Source: Symsagittifera roscoffensis
Taxonomy: Eukaryota > Xenacoelomorpha > Acoela > Convolutidae
Direction of reading: 5' to 3'
Assembly: GCF_963678635.1 (NCBI RefSeq)
Contig: NC_087070.1
Location: 54,600,617 to 54,664,616, forward strand
DNA length: 64,000 nt
This document shows positions 52,257 to 63,642 of the stretch, piece by piece (within the stretch, counting starts at the first letter, position 1; each line of letters begins with the position of its first letter). A model generated the notes under the pieces. That model saw nothing but the letters and a program-made list of their open reading frames with translations, did no database searches and was not told the DNA's origin. Position numbers and translations under genes: made by a program.

Positions 52257-55200
52257 CTAAATGTTTTGATTTCATTATCACCATCAAATGTTAGTTTACC
52301 ACCGCTACTTTTGAAATCAAAGGTGCAAGTCTTAGACCGAATTAATTGTAATTTTGATCCGAAAGAACTGTACTTGCTCTAACGTCAGTCAGCCTAGTAA
52401 CTAAGTGCTTACAGCTGAAAGAGATCAGCTGCGATACAACATTAACCAAATTGTTGAAAGAAATAAGAAGAACTTTAAAAAAAACTATTTAGATAATCAG
52501 TTAAACTCAATTCTTCGGTGCAATTATTTTTTTTGTTAAAAAATTCGAACGCCTCAAGGTATCATATCGGGTGAATTTATTTAGCTAAAATTATTCAGAA
52601 ACATAATGAAGAAATACAGCACAACCCAAAAATAGTCAATAGACTTTTCAGACATCCATTTTCAAACATAGCCAATCAAAGATTGAAAAAGAGTAATGAA
52701 CGCAAGTAAGCATTAAAAAAACACTTTCGATTTTCAAAGAAAAAAATAGATGCCCTTTAAGCTCTTTAAATTTCTAGAACGATTAATGACCGGCGCTTTT
52801 TTCATAAATTTAACCCAAATTGAGAAAGGTGGATCAATAACTAAATTTTTTATTTCGCTGGATCAATTAGTAATCCAAAAACTGAAAATAATCCAACAAT
52901 AGTTCGCTAACAAAAGCAATCACAAGACTTACATGGACAATTTACAAACCATTTACGAACGCTCTAAATAGGCATTCATCTATGATGTAGATGATACATT
53001 AGAAGGAACTTAGAAATGGGAGTTACTAAATTGCCCATTCTATGAAAAAAGATATTTACGGGACAGAAAGGAAAGTATCGGTAGCAATACCCTTGCATTT
53101 CACAAGAGTAACACAGAGACAAATCTGCGCTTCGCGAACAATTGCGATAATGTTCAAAAATAAAAGTAGAAATGAGCCTCGAATTAGCAAAATTGGCTAC
53201 GGCTGAGATTCGTCTCTGTGACCATGAGATGAGAGATCACACACACTAACCACTTAGCCACGGAAGATTAACAGTTCAGAAAAGATAGAAGATTAAACAC
53301 TAGTCTCAAATAAAGCAGAGAATAGATGCTATGCAATTTCCAATGCTAAAGTGAAATTTCCAAATGAGCGAACACTTTTAATGAACATTTTTATTTGCGA
53401 ATTAGGTTAGAAAAAAAGAAGGTTCTTAAAAATACACTAGGCTGACGCTAGTGTAATGAGAAATGTAGACAAAACACTTTGGGTGTAGCTTTTTCTTTTG
53501 ATATTTAACAAATCTTTCTTACCAAACTTTTCGGGGACAAAATAATTAAATATAACTCAAAAGTAACAAAAACGTATGTCTCACCAGTTTTTTTTTAAAA
53601 ACAATCCCAATTAGGTCAAAATTCATATTATGGTCAAAATAGGGTTTTAATCGTGACTTGCGAGAGCTCAGAAAATCAATTTGGTACAATTGTAAATAAA
53701 CGTTTGCTCGTATAAATAAGAAAAATCTTTCTCGCGCACGAGAAACAAAAAAGTCTTACCATATCTATTATCGCTGTCAGCAATATCCATATCATCACAT
53801 TCCATTGACTCGTCTTTTTCTTCGAACTCATCGAACTCCTTGCCCCCATCTCTATAGCCCCCGCCCCCAAAACCATCGACATATTTGACTTCTTGCTGCT
53901 CGACTAACCCGGTACTATTGTCATCATTGGCAGCTGTATCCTCATTCTCGTCGTCAGTTTCAATTTCATTATTTTCATCGGCGTCTTCAATGACCCGATT
54001 TTCACCTTGATCTGCTGTGAAGTTGAGCAAACTAGGCGCTGAATTTTTTCGATGACCTTGATTTCTATTAGCCTCTCCACTTTCCCTATCTTCCCTAGCG
54101 GACGAACTCTCGGTCGTGACATTATTATCGAGTGACAGTGTAGAAGCGGATGCCGCCGTTGTATTGTTGACTCGATTAGTGAACACCGAAGAAGTGTTTG
54201 TTATGTTGACTGCATCCGCAGAATGGCTAGCTGCTCGTGGGGAAGAGGTGAGGTTCAGAGGAAGTTTCGGAGCAGTCGGTCGCTCTTTCTTAGCCGGATT
54301 AGACTGGCCACAATACCCGCAGCGAAAAGCTAAAAATCAAGCACATTTTTTTAGAATTATGTTTTTACGCTTGGATTGTAATAGAACCCACTCAAGCTTT
54401 CTACAAAAATACTTTCACCTAACTTGACCCAATTACTGTTCAATTTTAACCGAATACATCAAGTGCAAACAGCATAAAGCGCGTGAATCGGTGCTTGCCG
54501 CTAATTTAGATACCTATTTTTATACTCCGTCTAAATTTAGTTTAGTTCAATTAGTTATCTAATTATACGTGGTCGTCAGTCTCCATATTTATTACAGGTA
54601 GTCCATTTTGGGCAGTTGTATTTTTCAAGTATTTTTTAGAGTTTTCGTGTAGCATAACTTCAAGAAGATGACATTTGCATTTCGTTTGATGGTTAAGTGA
54701 AAGATGAAAGAGTCGTATGGATTAGACTGAAGTGATAAGTGAGTGAAGTGAACTTACCGACATATTGGAACTCCTCTTTGAGAGCCATTCCATTGTGGTT
54801 GAGACAGAAGGAGCAGATGAGGGCAAACTTGTTATCCGGCCCATCTCCCACAATGTACTCCATCACTCTATCAAATGTACTCCTTCTTCCCCCTCCCCCT
54901 CCCCCTCCCACTCCCGCTACACCGCTTCTAGCCGATGAAGGAGCAGTGGGCATGGGGTGCACTGAACAACAATAGCAACACAGTCAATCACTCACAAATA
55001 AGCTTCATGCCTTTTGTCGATGGAGGAGTTTTGAACAATCAGGTCTGAATTCTCAAGTACAAAAACATGACTTAATCTGGTCATTTCAAACTTCAATTTT
55101 CTTTAGACAATTCATTTATTCTTATTCTTAAATCCTAAATCCGAGGAGGGGCGAAGAAAACTGAATATTCCAAGAAACTGCGCCATGTCTGAAAGAAACT

Positions 55201-58200
55201 TCGCAATGTATTGGTAAACATAAAATTACAGGTTGCTTCATTTTCTTTTTTTTTCATGTCAGATTACAGGTCAACCCTCATAACACACTGAAGAAAAAAC
55301 CACTGAACAAATCCAGCAAATAGAAGTTGCGAAAGAAACTATTCAGCAGAAAGAACACAATAACACTCGGAGACTACGGGATTCGAACTTGGACCATCCG
55401 TCCAACAGCCTATTGGCTTGACCACTTAGACATGGTTTCCTCGACTTTCCCGCATACTTTGACCTTAGATATCAGGCTTCAAAGATGCGCTTCAATAATG
55501 CAAGTGAATGTGACACGTTTCGCCCCCACACACTTTTTGCCCGTCATCATTTCACACATTTCGTTCTAAACTTACGAATTGAGGAGCGAAATGTGCATTA
55601 GGCAAAATGCTTCAATAATTTCATAAGTGGAGAAATTTACGAGAGGCGAAATGTGTGAATCCCAATGCAAGTATTGCAAGATCATGCTGTTTAATTGACG
55701 CATTAACAGAAAAAAAATGAAAGCTAATATAACATTAAGTTTGCAAGCTGGCTTGTGTAAAAATTAAAGACAATTTGAGCAAACAAAAAACATGGAAAAA
55801 AAATTATCGGGCCTCTTTTCCAGCCCCCCCCCCCCCATTTCAAACTCAATTTTGAAAAGCTTATTCAACGTTGTCATAATTCAAGTAAATTTGGCATGGT
55901 AAGCAAACTGACAGATTTGTTCTTCATACTTCACATCCTAACATCACGCATCTAGCCGTAATAACCCGTAACACAACAAAAATCGATATTTTGAAAGGTG
56001 GGGGACAAGTGGAAAAGAGCCAGTATCGGAAGTGGAACCAACTTGGGAATCTCTGAGGAGTTATCAATGCGGACCCGGGTGGTATTCTCTGTTGATGCAT
56101 GGCACTAGACGTGGTCGCCGGACTATTCCTGAATTGGGCTCCTCTAGGGTGCGAATGCATTGGGGTAACTGTGAGAGCGGCATTTGGGGAAGCATTGTGA
56201 GGCAGCTGTCGGCGTCTCAGTTCACCTAAGCATCATGAAAGAGATCACGCTAGGTATCACTTTTAATGACCTATTAAACATTTTTGGTAAAATTATTTTC
56301 GGCCAAGTTGATTAAACCTGTTTAGCTTCAGAGAGTTGAGAAAGATTGTACATATATTGCCCTCAACCTCAAATATCAATTGCTTCTAGAAAACAGTTTT
56401 GTAAGCGAAGAGACGAGACAAGCCTGATAGGACAGATCTCGAAAAACCCCCCTCCCCCTCCCCCCTAATGCACGTTAAATTAGCCCTTTATAGAGGCAGA
56501 TATTAGTTTCAAGCCACCATGGGAAGGATTGTTACAGAAATCCTGGATTGTTACAAAAACCCCGTTCCCAGTTTTGATCTTATTGACCTCACATTTGAGG
56601 ACGAGCTTTATTACAGTATCTATATCAGTTCAAATTACTTTCTATGGATTGCCTAATTAACAAAGAGTTCCGAAATGATCACATATCACTTTTCATTTCT
56701 TAATTTCTAGTTTTCCACATCCAATTTTACGATAGTTTAAGAGAAATAGAATCTATACTAGGGAAAAAACTCACCGTTGTCTATAACGTCTGAAACATAG
56801 CCAACAGACATTTGGAAAATTGTCACTGTTCAAAGGTTTTTTCAATTTTTCGAAGAAAGAAGTACATCAAGTGCGAACTCTTTGAATATAAAGATTCAAG
56901 TTAAAACTCTTTGATTTAAAGCCGCGCTTGGAAAACAGAAGTGAGAAAAAGCAGCTCTACAAAGTGAAAAATAGCCAACAGTCATGAACGCAAGGAAATA
57001 TTCAAAAAATCACCAAGACCTATAAAGGAGCATAGGTGATTGTAACTACATTCATGAATTTTAATACGAAAAGGTAGAAATAAGCCTCAAATTAGTAAAC
57101 TTTTTACTATGTGTCGGATTCAAACCTTCGACCTCAAAATTGTGAGTATCACGCTCTTGCGACCTCAAAATTGTGAGTATCACGCTCTTGCGACCTCAAA
57201 ATTCATTGTGAGTATCACGATCTGCGCCATGGGCCATTGAAAATTAGCAACGGAAATAATGCAAAGGTATGGATGACAAAGTTAATTGTAAATGCTATGC
57301 TGCAATAATGTCACTAAAAATATCTAGGGCTAAGTAGGGAATTGAATCTCCGACAAGCAGATTAGGCGTCTCACGCCCTTCCATCTGCGCCACGGTCACT
57401 TGGCAATCGTCCAACGCAAGCTACCAATAAAGCAGAAAACAGATGCTATGAAATTTCCAATTCTACAGATCGGGATTAAAACAAGTGCCACCAAATGAGC
57501 TCTTTTATTTGCATTTTTGGTTAGGAAAATTCGACTCATACTATTAAACTACGGTCGCCAGCTCGCTTGTGCAAATACTGCATGAAAAGGAATTTTTTTA
57601 TTCAACTGAAAATTTAATAGTTAAGTTCTACTTTTGTAGCTAGGAGTTTCTCACTTCTTTCGCGCCATTTACTTTTATTAAGTTTAGAGCGCTATTTGCC
57701 TTCATTTCATTTTAGCACATGAATTTGATTTAAACTCACAAGGAAACGAAAAATCAAACTCAACCTGCATGAAATAAAATACACGAATCCAAAATAGTTC
57801 TGAGCAAATTTTAAAACTTTCCTGAAACAAAAACAAGAAACACTGCCAGACCACAATAACCGCCTGAACCCTGTCCATCAACACTTGAAAACTGCAAGAA
57901 CTCAATGAACATCTGAAACCTGTTGATCGTTACTTGATAAACCATTACAGTATGTTATACAGAGGTGAAGCGGAGGTTTGCACCACTTGCGTTTCATCAC
58001 AATCAAAAAACTTCAAAAGCATTAAAAAAATGTTGCAATTTTTTTAGAAGTCTTAAGTCGCTCCTGAAACTTACTTAAGAAGAAATTCCATTGAAAAGTT
58101 TCATGATACCCGGGTAAACACAATGAACAAAACTTCAACTAGCAACTGCAATGAAAGTTACTTACAGTACACGAAAAAAATTCGTGAAGTGACAATTAGG

Positions 58201-61200
58201 TCGATAAAACGATAGCCCGACTATTCAATTTTTACCAGGAATAAATTCAATTGCTTACATATTGAAAAAAAGCAGACATTAGGGTACAAAAGCGACGGCG
58301 TTACCTCTAAGTGCGAAGGAACCTTGAAGTTGTTAAGATTCAATAATAAAGCAAGTTGAAAAATTGTACGAAAAGTTGTTTAAGGGAAAAAAAGTCGTTC
58401 CCGATTACAAGACACTAGCTTTTGCAAGTGTAAATATCTCAGTATAATTGAGGCGGAATAGCCGTAAAGATAAAATGAGGACTCACTGTTAGCAGATTGT
58501 GACCTTAGGCGTTGGAGTTCTTCTGCCATCTAAAACAAGGTAGTCTCTTATTATTCATAATTCAGTCAATTTTATTCTTTTAACTGATTTGCATTGCCAG
58601 AGAATGAAAACCCATTTAGTAAGGCCTGCTGCAGAGATGATGCTGTCCTTGTAATTAGGCAGTTACCATTTGCAGTTATTTGATTCTAAATTACTAAATG
58701 CTCAGCTAAATATGATTGATATTTTTTGAATTTGGTGTACTAATCCGCGATGAAATGGATAATTTCAAAATTTCAAAAATTACTACTAAAATAAGTAAAA
58801 CGAGTTGAAATTTTTGAGAAATTGTTATTTTCCCCAGGACATAACACTTGTCTCCCAAACACTTAAAACTTACTCACAAAAAATAAGCAGTTGCGGCTTC
58901 TGCAGGAAAAATTTTCGCAACTAGTTCTAAATACTGAATCCTGTATCTCAGATTTGATTTGGTAACTTTTAAGAAAAGTCAAAAAGTCTCTTGGAAACGG
59001 TCAAAATTTCACAATTTGACTTTTCTAGAGCCATAACTTTTCCGCAAAAAGGAAGCCACTTAAACAAAGCAGATTTCAAATAACGGGTTTCTCGATAGAA
59101 CACTCGAACTAAGAATTGGCAGGTTAGTTTTCGAAAGAAAAAATCAAAAAGTATCCAAATAACATCCATTGTTTCAAAACTTCGACTTTTTTACGACCCT
59201 AACTTTTCCTTTAAAAAATTGCGTGTAGCCAGATATGATTGAAGGTTTCCCACAACCTGTTGCTTTCATTAAACCTCTGGAATCAGATTTGGCAGAATAG
59301 TTATCGAGAAAAAACAAAAGTAACCAAAATGGGGTCAAATCAAAAACTTTCCGAGGTTTATAAAATTTCTGAATAAACATTTGACGTAGCAGCTTCTGTA
59401 TAATTTGGGAGGGTAGGTATCGAAAAAAGTCAAAACTTTCACAAAAACTTGAAAATCTAAGTTTTGACTTTTCCGAGGGCCATGACTTTTTGTGTCAAAA
59501 AATTGAGCCCAGTCGCGTATGCAAATGAGCTTCCCACAACCCGTTCTCTGGAAACATAAGAAAACTGTCATAAATGAAAATGAGAAATTTGACTTTTCTG
59601 AGGGCGATAATTTTCAGAGAAAAAAAGCCGCTTATGCAAGGTAGAATAACACTATCCGTTAACACTACCGTGGGAGGGTTGTTTTTGCTTATAAAAAAAA
59701 GTATGGGTCAAATATCCCCCCGAGGATTTTTTCGAAGGCTGCAGACAGAGGAAAAAGTAACTAGGGGAGTATGCAGGCAGACAGGGGAGTAAGCGCTCTT
59801 TCAATTGATACCACTTTTTTGAAAATCGGTAGTATAGTTTTTAAGAAAAACTGATATTTTCGAAAAAAAAAAATAATTTTCCAAAGCGTCTCAAAAAAAA
59901 AATGAAATAAGAAACCGAATCCCATACAATTTCATCAAACTGCTTTTCATCACACAAGAATTCTAGGCAAACATACCAAGCAAAAACTTGAATTTTAAAT
60001 TAGCAAGGTAATAAAACTTATCAAGCGAAATAAAGGAAACAATCTTTGATCAGACACCAGTTGAGCCGAAAAAAATATTAAAATTGTTTGAAAAACTCAA
60101 GTCAAGTACCGCATGGAAATACAATGATAGTTTTATAACGCACAAGAACAATCCTTGATGTGGCAGCTCAAAACTTGAGGAGCCGCCAAAACTTGAGGAC
60201 AAATGAATGCAACTGAAAAAAACAAGGTACTGTCGGGATTCAAACTCCGGAACCTTGGGTGCAAAGTCAACAGGCGTTAACTCTGGGTCAAACGCGGAAG
60301 AATCTGGAATCTGTGGGGGTTCAATAATAAAACAAGTTGAAATTTTGTAAGAAAAGTTGTTTGCGGGGAAAAATCCTAAATCCTGATTACACTACACGTG
60401 CTTCCACAAGTGTAAATAATTCAAAAACCAATCCTCAAAAAAATCTGATTTGGGCGTGAGCGAATTTTAAATTTTTCCTGGAAAACAAACAAAAACAATC
60501 ATCAAAACCTGGAAAATATATAGCCGTAAAGCTTTTTAAAACTCAACAACAAATTATGATTGACAAGTTTTTGATAACATTAACCCATTTAAGGAAATCT
60601 GGATTAATGGGTTAATTTAATATCCTGAAAATAAATTCCAATTTTGAACCTATGTCTTTCTCGTTTTTTGCGCCATTTGTATGACGCCTATCTTTTTGTA
60701 TTTCGCCTACCTTTTAACAAATGAACTTGAACTGAACTCAAAATGCACATGTACCTAAATGCATTCATAGATGCACTAATATGTAGAAGCACTTGTGAAA
60801 ATATTAGAGCATTTTAAGACTTTTTCCCGAAAACAAAAAAAATCACCTGGACCTACGTAAAAGTCTCCACTACGTTCATCGACAATTTTTTCGGAAAACA
60901 TCGAAATGATTGAATCGCCATGTGCTCGCTTCAGTCAGAGTAGACAAAACTAAAAAAAAAAGACAGTTGAAACGACGATTTGAAATTATGGTTTCATAGA
61001 AATTAAATTTTCTTCTTTACGGAAAATTGTGGGCTCTTTGATAGCCTAAATTGCATGATATTAATTCTCAAGCCTCGCTTTGGTGGAAACCCAGCAAAAC
61101 GAGTTAATTTGCAGTTCACTAAACAAAAAATTACACAGGCTAGATCTATCTACACCTATCAATACGAGATATATGGATTTAATAATTGGATCTATCAAAT

Positions 61201-63642
61201 TGAATAAGGCTAGTTTTGAGAAAAAAGCATTTAACACAGAAACGAAGTTGCACTTCGCATACACAAGCAAAAATATGACCGATAACACTTCTGGGGAAAA
61301 CTGAATGAGTAAAACTTTGAATCTATAAAATTTCTGAAGTGACGCACGCCAATTACGAGTCTACAATATTGCTAGGTAACGCAAGCCAATTATGACGCAC
61401 TAGCAGTACCAGTCAATTTAAAAAAAAAGAAACTGACCGAATCAAATGCCTCAATTTATATAGCGGACGCATTTTAACTAGTATACGAAAAAGTTCATTA
61501 AAAACATCCAAACCTGTCTAGGTTTGAACCCTCGTATTTTGCTGCGGGTCTCCTTCCCTACCTCTACGCTAAATATCCATGATACCTTAAAGTTGAAGTG
61601 CTATTTGTAATTTAATAGTCTGTGTTACTATCCTTAGCATTGGCTGTACTTAATATCTGGTTATTGATCAAAATGAACACTTTCAAAATGATCACATTTT
61701 GTCGCCACAGAATTTGCGACTTGGGTTGAAAAAAAAGATAGTTTATACGATAACACAATCTTTGCTTGTGAAAAGACAATAAGATGTAAAATTATCATCA
61801 GGACAAAATTTACCAAGCAGTAACAAATCGAAAATACCTTAGCGAAACTCTTTTAGCAGAAAAAAAGCCAACAAGACTTAAGAATCATGAGATTTTATTC
61901 AACCCTCAAAAAACACGGATACACAGAAACTTTATTCGCTCCTTAAATGAAATAATATTGGGTAACAAAGCCGAAATAGTATAGACCGAAACCTAGTCAG
62001 CCGGAAAAAAAAAACAAACCGAAAAAAATTTGAGCCTAAAAAATATTAAGCCCCTCACCTCAAAATATAAACAGAATTTTTTTGCTGGTCAAACGACGCA
62101 ATATGAGGCCACTAACACGATATAATATAGATCGATACCTATCAAGCAGAAAAAAAATACAACTTAAAAAAATTTCAATTTGCGACGCTTTCAAGCGAGT
62201 CAATTGTAATTTACCAACACTTGCTTCAATTTACTTACATTCTTGAATTTGATCACCTCGGGGTCATATTTCTCCAGGATTTCTTTTGCCTTCTTATAGC
62301 TTTCCTTCTCTCTCACCTGCTCCAGCTGAAAAAAAAAATCAAATCTATTGCTTCTCTTTACAAGCTAATATCGAAAATTAAAAATGCAATAAGGCAAAAA
62401 ATCGAACAAGGAAAATACAATACGTAAGAAATGCTAGTGAAAGAAGTTTAGATAGGTAGGTTAATAAAAAGATTAAACTATCTAATTCAGAAAACTCTTG
62501 CATGTCTAAAGGCTACCTGAATTTCAAAATTGTACGCAATATTTTTTTCAAAATAGGCAGTGCTCTTTTCAACTGATTTTGTCAATTCGAAATTTTTGGT
62601 ACTTAATGTATTTTGAGCCAAAAATTCAGCTAATTATATCATACTAATCCTATGAATGAGCACCAAAAAAAAACATTTTATTTAGATATCAGGCTCAACA
62701 AAAGATTTTTCAGGCTTGGACAATTTAGTGGATTATTATTTAATTATAGTTACGGTCAAAATCAAGCTTCATGATGGAATGGAACCCAAAAAAATTATAA
62801 ACTTATGAACTTTTGTTATGAAGTAGTAAATCACACCTTAATTCTTCTGCAACCTTTTGTTATTCTAAGTGGCATAACTGTTTATTTTTACAGTTTATAA
62901 GTAAATCAATCGTGATTCTGTAAATTTAATGAAATTAGGTGATCTTTAACAATGAGGCAATTAGGACAATATATTGTCCAGAAAACAAATTTTTAGCCCA
63001 AGAAAAATGTTAAAATCAATTCTAATACTGAAAAAATGCTGGAGCCGAAGCAAAGCTTTTCACTACTTGTGCTCTAAGAAGACTCAACTTATAATTGGCA
63101 AAAAACAGCACAAATACGCCACTCGGGCAGAGATTGCAGCTGAAACAGCTTTCAGTTAAACATGCATACGGAAAGAACATCCTAAGGCCGAAAAAAATAT
63201 AAGTAACATAAGATCAACTTTGACTTTAAAATTAAATTAACTACCAGAGCTTTTTTCTTCTCAATTAAGCTGCGTAACACTTCATCAGAGCTCTTGATTC
63301 GGCTGGTGAAGTAAAGCATGATTATTCTACGCAACACATATGCCCTGAAAAATAGTTTATCAGAAAATTCTGTAGATGAACAGAGATTAAAATTTCAATC
63401 TTTTGTAGAACTTACAAAACCGGGCCAAAACAAAGAGGAAGCGCATAAACGACGCGCATTTTCCAAGAAGAAGGAAAATAATACGCAAAAACAGAAGCAG
63501 CAGAAAGTGAATACAGTAGAAGCGTCCATAGAGTTACTGAAGCAACAATTCTTTTCTGACGTTGTTGACTTTGGTATCGGTTTTTCCGAACTGCATTGAT
63601 ATTATTTTCAGTTTCTTCCAGCTGTTCCCCCAGAGACTGACG
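52015..63642 (-). CDS. LNPK: Lunapark, ER junction protein, 8 exons (5' exon outside window)
   Basis: Membrane protein that sits at and stabilises three-way junctions of the tubular endoplasmic reticulum. I joined 63642-63416, 63344-63245, 62325-62239, 58529-58487, 56225-56043, 54961-54758, 54329-53760 and 52256-52015; all seven junctions keep phase, giving 551 codons plus TAG. Order: coiled coil (LGEQLEETENNINAVRKNR), TM1 (about residues 30-55), TM2 (about 60-85), second coiled coil with YKKAKEILEKYDPE, low-complexity linker, zinc finger (GDGPDNKFALICSFC ... FRCGYCGQSNPAKK: a CxxC pair of each kind), and an acidic C-terminal tail. Hairpin topology and Zn site are family knowledge. The first exon (initiator Met, myristoylation signal in mammals) lies beyond 64000, because 63642 is a splice acceptor. 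The tail is weakly conserved. Confidence 0.94.
52667..52880 (+). repeat. R1 5' half
   Basis: ATAGCCAATCAAAGATTGAA, AAGAGTAATGAACGCAAG; the 3' half is lost. Confidence 0.6.
53195..53275 (-). repeat. tRNA-like SINE segment
   Basis: Minus strand: GGCTAAGTGGTTAGTGTG (A box) and ACGAATCTCAGCC (weak B box). Confidence 0.65.
53760..54329 (-). CDS. LNPK: LNPK exon G: second half of the zinc finger and acidic tail
   Basis: Starts (A)FRCGYCGQSNPAKKERPTAP (second CxxC). It then runs into a Ser/Asn-rich and strongly acidic tail (DADENNEIETDDENED, EFDEFEEKDESMECDDMDIA) with a Gly-rich patch (DGFGGGGYRDGG). The acceptor is gatttttag and the donor TATG|GTAAGA. Confidence 0.94.
54330..54757 (-). other. LNPK: LNPK intron between exons F and G
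   Basis: 428 bp of single-copy-looking sequence; I see nothing in it. Confidence 0.7.
54758..54961 (-). CDS. LNPK: LNPK exon F: first half of the zinc finger
   Basis: Reads HPMPTAPSSARSGVAGVGG, a poly-Gly run, then STFDRVMEYIVGDGPDNKFA, LICSFCLNHNGMALKEEFQY. Nearly identical in pattern to known lunaparks; the first CxxC is CSFC. The donor is GTCG|GTAAGT. Confidence 0.97.
54962..56042 (-). other. LNPK: LNPK intron between exons E and F
   Basis: Holds a tRNA-like SINE head (55365-55435) and a poly-C run near 55826-55838. Nothing else recognised. Confidence 0.65.
55365..55435 (-). repeat. tRNA-like SINE segment
   Basis: Minus strand: TCTAAGTGGTCAAGCCAATA (A box) and AAGTTCGAATCCCGTAG (B box). 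Confidence 0.68.
56043..56225 (-). CDS. LNPK: LNPK exon E: low-complexity linker
   Basis: Reads ELRRRQLPHNASPNAALTV... to QQRIPPGSALITPQRFP. The Pro/Ser/Gln-rich linker is typical of the region before the zinc finger. The acceptor is gatgcttag. The donor CCAA|GTTGGT is weak but gives the needed phase 1. Confidence 0.8.
57100..57240 (-). repeat. tRNA-like SINE with an internal triplication
   Basis: CGACCTCAAAATTGTGAGTA followed by TCACGCTCTTG occurs twice exactly and once altered in a row (57129-57225), inside the tRNA-like part. Confidence 0.75.
57335..57412 (-). repeat. tRNA-like SINE segment
   Basis: Minus strand: GTGACCGTGGCGCAGATGG (A box) and AGATTCAATTCCC (B box). Confidence 0.68.
58487..58529 (-). 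CDS. LNPK: LNPK exon D (43-bp micro-exon)
   Basis: Acceptor ccttgttttag, donor AACA|GTGAGT. Encodes MAEELQRLRSQSAN and fits phases 0 and 1 of its neighbours; the next exon begins (S)ELRRRQ, like the ELRQR of other lunaparks. Support is splice sites and phase only. Confidence 0.75.
58930..59600. repeat. Degenerate tandem units related to R2
   Basis: Four to five loose units of about 120-165 bp, each with GTTATCGAGAAAA...CAAAAGT, TTGACTTTTC(C/T)GAG and TTTCCCACAACC. Confidence 0.55.
60230..60310 (-). repeat. tRNA-like SINE segment
   Basis: The minus strand has GGAGTTTGAATCCCG (B box) and TTTGACCCAGAGTTAACG. Confidence 0.6.
60510..60890 (+). repeat. R1 3' two-thirds
   Basis: Lacks the 5' end. 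Ends ACGTAAAAGTCTCCACTACG, TTCATCG. Confidence 0.55.
61233..61720 (-). repeat. R3 repeat with tRNA-like segment, copy 2
   Basis: Same order as copy 1. On the minus strand the tRNA-like part has an A box (TAGCGTAGAGGTAGGG) and a B box (GGGTTCAAACCTAG). Confidence 0.75.
62239..62325 (-). CDS. LNPK: LNPK exon C: second coiled coil
   Basis: 87 bp, reading LEQVREKESYKKAKEILEKY, then DPEVIKFKN. The TYKxAKxILExxDP-like block is a lunapark hallmark. The acceptor is a long T tract plus cag; the donor is AAT|GTAAGT. Confidence 0.95.
62326..63244 (-). other. LNPK: LNPK intron between exons B and C
   Basis: About 0.9 kb; I see no repeat family member and no exon. Confidence 0.6.
63245..63344 (-). CDS. 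LNPK: LNPK exon B: end of TM2 and start of second coiled coil
   Basis: Reads AYVLRRIIMLYFTSRIKSS, then DEVLRSLIEKKKAL. The acceptor is actatttttcag and the donor CTG|GTAGTT (phase 0). Matches the lunapark segment after TM2. Confidence 0.92.
63416..63642 (-). CDS. LNPK: LNPK exon A: coiled coil, TM1 and most of TM2
   Basis: Acceptor tgtgttttag, donor TTTT|GTAAGT (phase 2). Reads RQSLGEQLEETENNINAV..., a hydrophobic segment (SVTLWTLLLYSLSAASVFAY), then WKMRVVYALPLCFGPV, as in lunapark N-termini. Confidence 0.93.

Larger units (their letters stand above)
52257..53759 (-). other. LNPK: LNPK intron between exons G and H
   Basis: Contains an R1 5' half (52667-52880), a tRNA-like SINE (53195-53275) and an R2-type tail (53290-53460). 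Confidence 0.7.
56226..58486 (-). other. LNPK: LNPK intron between exons D and E
   Basis: Contains R1 fragments (56796-57060), two tRNA-like SINE heads (57100-57240 and 57335-57412) and a GAGGTGAAGCGGAGG-type repeat (57960). The stretch 56230-56790 shows nothing. Confidence 0.65.
58530..62238 (-). other. LNPK: LNPK intron between exons C and D
   Basis: Degenerate tandem units around 58930-59600, a SINE (60230-60310), an R1 copy (60510-60890) and an R3 copy (61233-61720). No exon seen. Confidence 0.65.

Noticed and set aside
52094-52382. Plus-strand ORFs opposite the LNPK last exon
   Set aside because: Antisense shadows of a phased LNPK exon.
54116-54427. Plus-strand 103-codon ORF opposite the LNPK zinc finger exon
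   Set aside because: The minus strand encodes the unmistakable FRCGYCGQSNPAKK motif in phase; this ORF is a shadow.
11135-61590. Possible true tRNA genes at the B-box-bearing segments
   Set aside because: A and B boxes are present but cloverleaf pairing fails, the anticodon arms are degraded, and the segments recur with a common body, so they are SINE parts.
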